The notes below the pieces were generated by a model that was not told the DNA's origin, did no database searches, and saw nothing but the letters and a program-made list of their open reading frames with translations. From the NCBI RefSeq assembly GCF_004217285.1, contig NZ_SHKS01000006.1:310001-374000 (forward strand): DNA of 64,000 nucleotides, in the 5' to 3' direction. The position numbers were made by a program, and so were the translations under genes. Positions 58,403 through 64,000 of the stretch are shown one piece after another (positions within the stretch are counted from its first letter, which is position 1; every line of letters starts with the position of its first letter). The stretch is from Streptomyces sp. BK239 (lineage in GTDB: Bacteria; Actinomycetota; Actinomycetes; Streptomycetales; Streptomycetaceae).

Positions 58403-59034
58403 TCCTCGCCGAGGACAGCGTCCTGCTGCGCGACGGACTGACGACGCTGCTCACCCGCTTCGGCCACGAGGTCGTCGCCGCCGTCGGCGACGCCCCGGCC
58501 CTGCTCGCGGCGGTCGCCGCCCACACCCCCGACATCGTCGTCACCGACGTGCGGATGCCGCCCGCCTTCCAGGACGAGGGCCTGCACGCCGCCGTCCGCC
58601 TGCGCGCCGAGCGCCCCGCGCTGCCGGTGCTCGTCCTCAGCCAGTACGTCCAGCGCGCCTACGCCGCCGAACTCCTCGACTCCGGAGACGGCACCGGCGT
58701 CGGCTACCTCCTCAAGGACCGCGTCGGCCAGGTCGAGGAGTTCGTGGACGCCCTGCGGGAGGTCGCCGCCGGCGGCACCGTCGTCGACCCCGAGGTCGTC
58801 CGCCAACTGCTGCGCCGCCGCCGGGACCCGCTGGCCCGCCTCACCCCGCGCGAGCGGGAGGTGCTGGCGCTGGTGGCGGAGGGCAAGTCCAACGGGGCGA
58901 TCGCGCGCACCCTGGTCGTCTCCGAGGCCGCCGTCGGCAAGCACATCGGCGGCATCCTCACCAAGCTGGACCTGCCCCCGGCGGACGACACCCACCGCCG
59001 GGTGCTGGCGGTCCTCGCCTACCTCAGAAGCTGA
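58372..59034 (+). CDS. Two-component response regulator, LuxR family
   Basis: 220 residues from TTG 58372, which has GGAGATCC upstream and overlaps the kinase by 31 bases. Receiver: LRVVLAEDSVLLRDGLTTLL, phospho-Asp59 in IVVTDVRMPPAFQDEG, Lys in GYLLKDRVGQ. The LuxR HTH is RLTPREREVLALVAEGKSNG, AIARTLVVSEAAVGKHIGGI, LTKLDLPP. It probably controls the exporter operon on the other side of the IS, as such pairs often do; the insertion could have broken that control. Confidence 0.92.
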   Translation: MRADGTGLRVVLAEDSVLLRDGLTTLLTRFGHEVVAAVGDAPALLAAVAAHTPDIVVTDVRMPPAFQDEGLHAAVRLRAERPALPVLVLSQYVQRAYAAELLDSGDGTGVGYLLKDRVGQVEEFVDALREVAAGGTVVDPEVVRQLLRRRRDPLARLTPREREVLALVAEGKSNGAIARTLVVSEAAVGKHIGGILTKLDLPPADDTHRRVLAVLAYLRS

Positions 59035-59041
59035 GGGACCG

Positions 59042-59533
59042 TCAGGAAGCGTCGTGGCCCAGCGGCTTGGCGTAGCAGCGGCTGGCCTCGTGGCACCGGT
59101 AGTAGCCGAACTTGGCGCACGGCTCGTACCCGCTGGACGTGTACAGACCGATCGCCTCGGGCTGCTGCGTACCGGTCTCCAGCACCATGCGGCGCCGGCC
59201 GGCCGCACGGGCGTCGTCCTCCAGCGCGCTCAGGACGCGGCGCGCCAGACCCAGCCCGCGCATCTCCCGGATCACGAACATCCGCTTGAGCTCGGCGTCG
59301 CCGTCCTCGTTGCCCTCGCCGTTGTGGTCCTGGCTGCGCCAGCCGCCCGTGGCCACGGGACGCCCCAGCGCGTCGTAGACGATGAGGTAGACCCCGCGCG
59401 GCGGCTGGAAGTCGGCCGGCTCCAACAAGGTGGCGTCGCCGCCGTCGCCGTAGCGCTCGTGGTACTCGGCCTGGACCTCGTCGTTCAGCTTGACGGCGTC
59501 GGGATGGTCGAAGGGGACGCGGCGTATGTCCAT
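59042..59533 (-). CDS. GNAT acetyltransferase
   Basis: 163 residues. N-terminal MDIRRVPFDHPDAVKLNDEV, QAEYHERYG, then the GNAT core LKRMFVIREMRGLGLARRVL (acetyl-CoA motif R-x-x-G-L-A) and GRRRMVLETGTQQPEAIGLY followed by TSSGYEPCAKFGYY. Substrate unknown. The ATG 59533 has no clear ribosome site; a start further upstream (59557) is possible. It is convergent with the response regulator gene (7-base gap) and divergent from exodeoxyribonuclease III. Confidence 0.87.
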   Translation of the reverse strand: MDIRRVPFDHPDAVKLNDEVQAEYHERYGDGGDATLLEPADFQPPRGVYLIVYDALGRPVATGGWRSQDHNGEGNEDGDAELKRMFVIREMRGLGLARRVLSALEDDARAAGRRRMVLETGTQQPEAIGLYTSSGYEPCAKFGYYRCHEASRCYAKPLGHDAS

Positions 59534-59611
59534 GGTAGTCAAGGTACGTCTGTGCATTCTCTGCGAGAGGTGGAATCCGGACTGCGTCCAGTGTGCCGGT
59601 ATCGTGCCCGG

Positions 59612-60415
59612 GTGCTGACCGTGACCTCCGTGAACGTTAATGGGCTGCGGGCCGCCGCGAAGAAGGGCTTCGTGGAGTGGCTCGCCGACACCTCCGCCGA
59701 CGTGCTGTGCCTCCAGGAGGTGCGCGCCGAGGCGAAGCAGCTGCCCGACGAGGTCCGCGCCCCCGAGGGCTGGCACGTCACCCACGCCCCCGCCGCCGCC
59801 AAGGGCCGCGCCGGCGTCTCCCTCTACACCCGGCGTGAGCCCGACGCCGTCCGCGTCGGCTTCGGCTCGGCCGAGTTCGACACCGCAGGCCGCTACGTCG
59901 AGGCCGACCTGCCCGGCGTCACGGTCGCCTCCCTCTACCTCCCGTCCGGCGAGGTCGGCACGGACCGCCAGGACGAGAAGGTCCGCTTCATGGACGAGTT
60001 CCTCGCCCACCTCAAGGACCTGCGCCAACGCGCCGCCGCCGACGGCCGCGAGGTCCTGGTCTGCGGCGACTGGAACATCGCCCACCAGCAGGCCGACCTG
60101 AAGAACTGGCGCGCCAACCAGAAGAACTCCGGCTTCCTGCCGGAGGAACGGGAGTGGCTGACGCAGGTCCTCACCCCGGAGGCGGGCGGCTACGTCGACG
60201 TCGTACGGGCACTGCACCCGGACGTCACCGGCCCGTACTCGTGGTGGTCGTACCGGGGGCGGGCTTTCGACAACGACTCAGGATGGAGGATCGATCTCCA
60301 TGTGGCCACGCCGCGTCTCGCCGACAAGGCGCTCAAGGGCTTCGTCGAGCGCGCGGCCACCCATGAAGAGCGCTGGTCGGACCACGCGCCGGTGACGGTG
60401 GTCTACGACCTCTGA
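59612..60415 (+). CDS. xthA: Exodeoxyribonuclease III
   Basis: 267 residues. AP endonuclease/exonuclease III of the EEP superfamily: LTVTSVNVNGLRAAAKKGFV, VLCLQEVRAEAKQLPDEVRA (Glu metal ligand), VLVCGDWNIAHQQADLKNWR (Asp and Asn), WSYRGRAFDNDSGWRIDLHV and the terminal WSDHAPVTVVYDL (Asp-His pair). It acts in base-excision repair. The GTG 59612 has no good ribosome site and may be leaderless; the long upstream frame overlaps the divergent GNAT gene. Confidence 0.95.
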   Translation: MLTVTSVNVNGLRAAAKKGFVEWLADTSADVLCLQEVRAEAKQLPDEVRAPEGWHVTHAPAAAKGRAGVSLYTRREPDAVRVGFGSAEFDTAGRYVEADLPGVTVASLYLPSGEVGTDRQDEKVRFMDEFLAHLKDLRQRAAADGREVLVCGDWNIAHQQADLKNWRANQKNSGFLPEEREWLTQVLTPEAGGYVDVVRALHPDVTGPYSWWSYRGRAFDNDSGWRIDLHVATPRLADKALKGFVERAATHEERWSDHAPVTVVYDL

Positions 60416-60428
60416 CGGTCGACGGCCT

Positions 60429-61094
60429 TCACGCCTCGCCCGCGGCGGACCGCTCGAGCTTCTGCAGCCGGCGGTCGAAGGCGAGGGACAGCTCCGCCTC
60501 CACCACGCTTCGGGCCATGGGGCGCAGTCTGGGCAGGTCGTCCTCGGTGGCGTGGTTCAGGACGAGGTCGGTGAAGAGGTCGGCCAGGGCGTCGGCGTGT
60601 TCGCGGACGCGGGCGCCCGCGGCGAGGACGGCGGCGAGCGGGATGCCCTCGCGGACCAGGACGGTGGAGACGTCCAGCAGCCGCCGGCTGATGTGGACGA
60701 TCTCGTCGCCGTCGGTGCCGAGGTAGCCGAGGTCGAGGGCGGCGGCGAGGTTCTCCGGGGTGGCCTGGCCCTCGAAGCGGGCGGCGAGTTCCTCCGGGGT
60801 GAGGCGGACCGGTTCCTCCTCGGTGGGGCCGCTGACGCCGAGCAGGTCGGCCACGTCGCGGCCGTGGTCGAGGGCGTCGGCGAGTTCGGCGATGCCGTTG
60901 AGGGTGTGGCCGCGGTCCAGCAGCGCCGCGATGGTGCGCAGCCGGGCCAGGTGGCGGTCGTCGTACCAGGCGATGCGGCCCTCGCGGCGGGGTGGCGCGA
61001 GCAGTTTGCGCTCGCGGTAGAAGCGCAGGGTGCGCACGGTGATGCCGGCCTCCCTGGCCAGCTCCTGCGTCCGGTACTCCCTCTTGTCCGCCAC
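60429..61094 (-). CDS. MerR-family regulator
   Basis: 221 residues. HTH at the N-terminus: REYRTQELAREAGITVRTLR, FYRERKLLAPPRREGRIAWY, DDRHLARLRTIAALLDRGHT, the classic MerR pattern. The C-terminal ~110 residues form a helical effector-binding region. No metal-binding Cys are seen. It is divergent from the monooxygenase operon across a 155-base gap that holds a 7-bp inverted repeat, so it is its probable regulator. Confidence 0.9.
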   Translation of the reverse strand: MADKREYRTQELAREAGITVRTLRFYRERKLLAPPRREGRIAWYDDRHLARLRTIAALLDRGHTLNGIAELADALDHGRDVADLLGVSGPTEEEPVRLTPEELAARFEGQATPENLAAALDLGYLGTDGDEIVHISRRLLDVSTVLVREGIPLAAVLAAGARVREHADALADLFTDLVLNHATEDDLPRLRPMARSVVEAELSLAFDRRLQKLERSAAGEA

Positions 61095-61204
61095 GCCGGA
61101 AGCCTATGCCGTAGCGCCGGCGCCCGCGGCGGCGGCCGCTGATGTGAAACGTCCCCCGCGCGGCCCCTACCCATCGGTACGCCGCTGCTCTACGCTCCCA
61201 CTGC

Positions 61205-61220
61205 GCCAGTGTTCACTGGC
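61205..61220. promoter_or_regulatory. Palindrome upstream of the monooxygenase operon
   Basis: GCCAGTG-TT-CACTGGC, perfect 7-bp inverted repeat, 30 bases before the ATG. TACGCT, a possible -10, is just upstream, so it may be an operator at or just past the start of transcription. Confidence 0.5.
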
Positions 61221-61249
61221 AAGGTCGCGTTGAGGCGGGAGGCGTCGGG

Positions 61250-62785
61250 ATGACCGAGCACGTCCATGTGCGGGTGGCGGTGATCGGATCGGGGTTCGGC
61301 GGACTCGGGGCGGCCGTGCGGCTGCGCCGGGAGGGGATCACCGACTTCGTCGTGCTGGAGCGGGCCGGCGGCGTCGGCGGCACCTGGCGCGACAACAGCT
61401 ACCCCGGGTGCGCCTGCGACGTTCCCTCCCACCTCTACTCGTTCTCCTTCGCGCCCAACCCCGAGTGGCCGCGCACCTTCTCCGGGCAGGAGCACATCCG
61501 CGCCTACCTGGAGCGCGTCACCGACACCTACGGCCTCCGCCCCCATATGCGCTTCGACTCCGAGGTCAAGCGGATGACGTGGGACGCGGAGCGGCTGCGG
61601 TGGGACATCGAGACGGCGAGCGGCGCGCTCTCCGCCGACGTGGTGGTCTCCGCGACCGGCCCGCTGTCCGATCCGAAGATCCCCGACATCCCCGGCCTCG
61701 ACTCCTTCCCCGGCAAGGTCTTCCACTCCGCCCGCTGGGACCACGACTACGACCTGGCCGGCAAGCGCGTCGCCATGGTCGGCACCGGGGCGTCCGCCAT
61801 CCAGATCGTGCCCGCGATCCAGCCGGTGGTGGACCGCCTCACCCTCTTCCAGCGGACCCCGCCGTGGGTGATGCCCCGTATGGACCGGGGGATCACCGGC
61901 GCCGAACGCTGGCTGCACAGGCGGCTGCCCTTCACCGCGCAGGCCCGGCGCGGGCTGCTGTGGGGCATCCGGGAGCTCCAGGTGCAGGCCTTCACCAAGC
62001 ACCCGAACGAGCTCGGCTTCGTCGAGCGGCTGGCCCGCGGCAACATGGCGCGCGCCGTGCAGGACCCGGCGCTGCGCGCCAAGCTCACCCCCGACTACCG
62101 CATCGGCTGCAAGCGGATCCTGCTCTCCAGCGAGTACTATCCGGCGCTCACCCGCCCGAACGTCGACCTCGTGGCCGCGGGGCTGCGTGAGGTCCGCGGG
62201 TCCACGCTGGTCGCCGCCGACGGCAGCGAGGCGGAGGCCGACGCGATCGTCTTCGGCACCGGCTTCCACGTCACCGACATGCCGATCGCCGACCGGGTCG
62301 TCGGCGCGGACGGGCGGACGCTCGCCGAGAGCTGGAAGGGCGGCATGCAGGCCCTGCGGGGCGCGAGCGCGGCCGGCTTCCCCAACTGGATGACGATCAT
62401 CGGGCCCAACACCGGCCTCGGGAACTCCTCCATGATCCTCATGATCGAGTCCCAGTTGAACTACATGGCGGACTTCCTGCGCCAGTTGGACGTCCTCGGC
62501 GGTCCGGGCGTGCGCGCCGCGCTCGACGCCCGGCCGAGCGCCGTGCACGCCTGGAACCGGCGGGTGCAGGACCGGATGCGGCGCACGGTGTGGAACACGG
62601 GCGGCTGCACCAGCTGGTACCTGGACCCCGAGGGCCGCAACACCACGATCTGGCCGGGGACGACGAGCGAGTTCCGCCGGGCGACGCGGCGGGTGGACCT
62701 CGCGGAGTACGAGGTGCTGCGGTCGTCGTCGGTGCCGGGCCAGGGCAAGGGCGTGGACGCCGGCGCCGCGGAGGTGACCGCGTGA
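61250..62785 (+). CDS. Flavin-containing / Baeyer-Villiger-type monooxygenase
   Basis: 511 residues. FAD site GSGFGGLGAAVRLRREGI near the N-terminus, then FVVLERAGGVGGTWRDNSYP, GCACDVPSHLYSFSFAPNPE, and the NADPH site MVGTGASAIQIVPAIQPVVD. RDNSYPGCACDVPSHLYS is typical of class B monooxygenases of the MymA/EthA type. It should oxygenate ketones or long-chain substrates using NADPH and O2. The ATG 61250 has GGCGGGAGG upstream. The stop overlaps the hydrolase start (GTGA). Homology to mycobacterial mymA includes the next two genes. Confidence 0.93.
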   Translation: MTEHVHVRVAVIGSGFGGLGAAVRLRREGITDFVVLERAGGVGGTWRDNSYPGCACDVPSHLYSFSFAPNPEWPRTFSGQEHIRAYLERVTDTYGLRPHMRFDSEVKRMTWDAERLRWDIETASGALSADVVVSATGPLSDPKIPDIPGLDSFPGKVFHSARWDHDYDLAGKRVAMVGTGASAIQIVPAIQPVVDRLTLFQRTPPWVMPRMDRGITGAERWLHRRLPFTAQARRGLLWGIRELQVQAFTKHPNELGFVERLARGNMARAVQDPALRAKLTPDYRIGCKRILLSSEYYPALTRPNVDLVAAGLREVRGSTLVAADGSEAEADAIVFGTGFHVTDMPIADRVVGADGRTLAESWKGGMQALRGASAAGFPNWMTIIGPNTGLGNSSMILMIESQLNYMADFLRQLDVLGGPGVRAALDARPSAVHAWNRRVQDRMRRTVWNTGGCTSWYLDPEGRNTTIWPGTTSEFRRATRRVDLAEYEVLRSSSVPGQGKGVDAGAAEVTA

Positions 62786-63744
62786 GCGTGACGGACGCCG
62801 TTCTCGCCGAACTCTACGATCCGCCCGCCCCCTCCCGGGTCCTGACCGTCCGCTCCGCCGACGGCGCGCACCTCCATGTGGAGGTGCACGAACCCGTCAA
62901 CGGCGCGGTGGGCGCTCCCGCCGTGGTCCTCGCCCACGGCTGGACGTGTTCCACCGCGTTCTGGGCGGCTCAGATCCGCGCCCTCCGCGCCGACCACAAG
63001 GTGATCGCCTACGACCAGCGCGGCCACGGCCGTACCCCGGCGAGCCCCGCGTGCAGCACGGACGCCCTCGCCGACGACCTCGAAGCCGTCCTGGAGGCCA
63101 CCCTCGCGCCCGGTGAGCGGGCGGTGGTCGCCGGACACTCCATGGGCGGCATGACGGTCATGGCGGCCTCCGCCCGCCCCGCGTTCCGGGCCCACGCGGC
63201 GGCCGTCCTGCTGTGCAGCACGGGCAGTTCGCGGCTGGTCGCCGAGTCGACCGTGCTGCCGCTGCGGCCCGGGCGGCTGCGGACGTGGCTGACCGGGCAC
63301 ATCCTCGGCTCGCGGGCGCCGCTCGGCCCGGTCACACCGGTCGCGCGGCGCATCCTCAAGTACGCGACGATGGGCGACGGTTCGGCCCCGCACATGGTGG
63401 AGGCGTGCGCCAGGATCGTGCACGCCTGCCCGCGCCGGGTGCGGTACTCGTGGTCGAACGTCCTGGACCTGCTCGATCTCGACCATGCCGTACGGGAGTT
63501 GCGGGTGCCGACGGCCGTGGTGGCGGGGACCGCGGACCGGCTGACGCCGCCGGTGCACGCACGCCGGCTCGCCGAGGCGCTGCCGGACTGCGCAGGCCTG
63601 ACCGAACTGCCCGGCGTCGGCCACATGACGCCGGTCGAGTCCCCGGACGTGGTGACCGACAGGATCCGCGAACTGGTCGCGGCGTACGTCACGCGCCCCG
63701 CGCGGGAAACCCAAGAGCAGCAGCATCTCAAGGAGGGCGCATGA
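62782..63744 (+). CDS. Alpha/beta hydrolase
   Basis: 320 residues. Alpha/beta hydrolase fold: AVVLAHGWTCSTAFWAAQIR (oxyanion HGW), VIAYDQRGHGRTPAS, nucleophile Ser in VVAGHSMGGMTVMAAS, VAGTADRLTPPVHARRLAEA (Asp) and LPGVGHMTPVESPDVV (His). It probably opens the ester or lactone produced by the preceding monooxygenase. GTG 62782 overlaps the upstream stop and has GGAGGTGACC before it; its stop overlaps the SDR start (ATGA). Confidence 0.92.
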   Translation: MSVTDAVLAELYDPPAPSRVLTVRSADGAHLHVEVHEPVNGAVGAPAVVLAHGWTCSTAFWAAQIRALRADHKVIAYDQRGHGRTPASPACSTDALADDLEAVLEATLAPGERAVVAGHSMGGMTVMAASARPAFRAHAAAVLLCSTGSSRLVAESTVLPLRPGRLRTWLTGHILGSRAPLGPVTPVARRILKYATMGDGSAPHMVEACARIVHACPRRVRYSWSNVLDLLDLDHAVRELRVPTAVVAGTADRLTPPVHARRLAEALPDCAGLTELPGVGHMTPVESPDVVTDRIRELVAAYVTRPARETQEQQHLKEGA

Positions 63745-64000
63745 CCAGGGTGGGTCTCGAAGGGCAGGTCGTGGTGGTCACCGGGGCCGCCCGCGGGGTG
63801 GGTGAGCTCCTCGCCCGCAAGCTGTCCGCGCGCGGGGCGAGCATCGCGCTGGTGGGGCTGGAGCCGGACGCGCTCAAGCAGGTCGCGGAGCGGCTGCACG
63901 GGGACAGCGCCCACTGGTACGCCGACGTCACCGACCACGAGGCGATGGTCCGGGTCGCCGCGGAGGTGAAGGAGCGGTTCGGGAAGGTGGACGTGGTGGT
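63741..64000 (+). CDS. Short-chain dehydrogenase/reductase, 3' end missing
   Basis: The first 86 residues of an SDR are visible: the Rossmann glycine motif VVVTGAARGVGELLARKLSA, followed by GASIALVGLEPDALKQVAER, an Asp in ADVTDHEAM and VKERFGKVDVVV. The window ends before the catalytic Y-x-x-x-K. The ATG 63741 overlaps the hydrolase stop and has AAGGAGG upstream. It is the third gene of the mymA-like operon, where it would oxidise or reduce the alcohol/ketone partner. Confidence 0.9.
   Translation, partial: MTRVGLEGQVVVVTGAARGVGELLARKLSARGASIALVGLEPDALKQVAERLHGDSAHWYADVTDHEAMVRVAAEVKERFGKVDVV

Overview
The window is high-GC actinobacterial chromosome and almost certainly Streptomyces. Evidence for this is the very strong G/C third-position bias, the frequent GTG/TTG/CTG starts, a hrdD-type sigma factor with a SigR-type promoter, a SepX/GlpR-type septation protein, DUF5994 and DUF6227 family proteins, and U-poor hairpin terminators. 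Most of the window is conserved core. The 18.7-38 kb stretch (DODA-type dioxygenase, hrdD, TetR, MFS, fruR-fruK-fruA, DUF6227, L,D-transpeptidase, MscL, MTA phosphorylase, FmdB) resembles, from memory, the neighbourhood of hrdD in S. coelicolor.

Layout. 0-2.3 kb: the end of a membrane protein and a LuxR-type two-component system. 2.4-2.9 kb: a small secreted protein broken by one extra base in a six-base run. 3.3-8.3 kb: a signalling island with three DUF5994 proteins, two STAS proteins (one fused to a GNAT-like domain), a SpoIIE/PP2C phosphatase and a small membrane protein; similar 50-bp elements precede several of these genes. 8.7-9.06 kb: an integrase relic against tRNA-Arg(CCU). 9.5-15.3 kb: a two-domain ADP-ribosylglycohydrolase, a double IclR regulator and a secreted M6 metalloprotease. 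15.5-25.1 kb: three regulator/effector pairs (TetR-MFS, MarR-dioxygenase, WYL-MFS), each with visible operator candidates, plus hrdD. 25.2-29.4 kb: the fructose operon fruR-fruK-(small ORF)-fruA.

29.6-43.9 kb: envelope and housekeeping genes, including a lipoprotein L,D-transpeptidase, P1 peptidase, MscL, SAF-domain protein, MTA phosphorylase, an FmdB protein behind a CIRCE element, an MFS protein, a K+/H+ antiporter-like protein, a penicillin-acylase-like protein and 5-formyl-THF cyclo-ligase. 44.0-49.5 kb: galU-moeA-moaC-moaB-GNAT-sepX/glpR. This arrangement recalls the corynebacterial glp/glpR divisome locus, so the MoeA protein may have a cell-division role. 49.6-51.4 kb: tRNA-Ala(CGC) followed by a small accessory islet with a second integrase scrap, an orphan Cys-containing protein and a secreted crystallin-like protein.

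51.4-59.0 kb: an ABC exporter (FtsX-type permease and ATPase) and a divergent histidine kinase/response regulator, now separated by an IS607-family element (serine TnpA plus RuvC-type TnpB). 59.0-61.1 kb: GNAT, exodeoxyribonuclease III and a MerR regulator. 61.2-64.0 kb: a flavin monooxygenase - alpha/beta hydrolase - short-chain dehydrogenase operon with start/stop overlaps, truncated by the window end and resembling the mycobacterial mymA operon.
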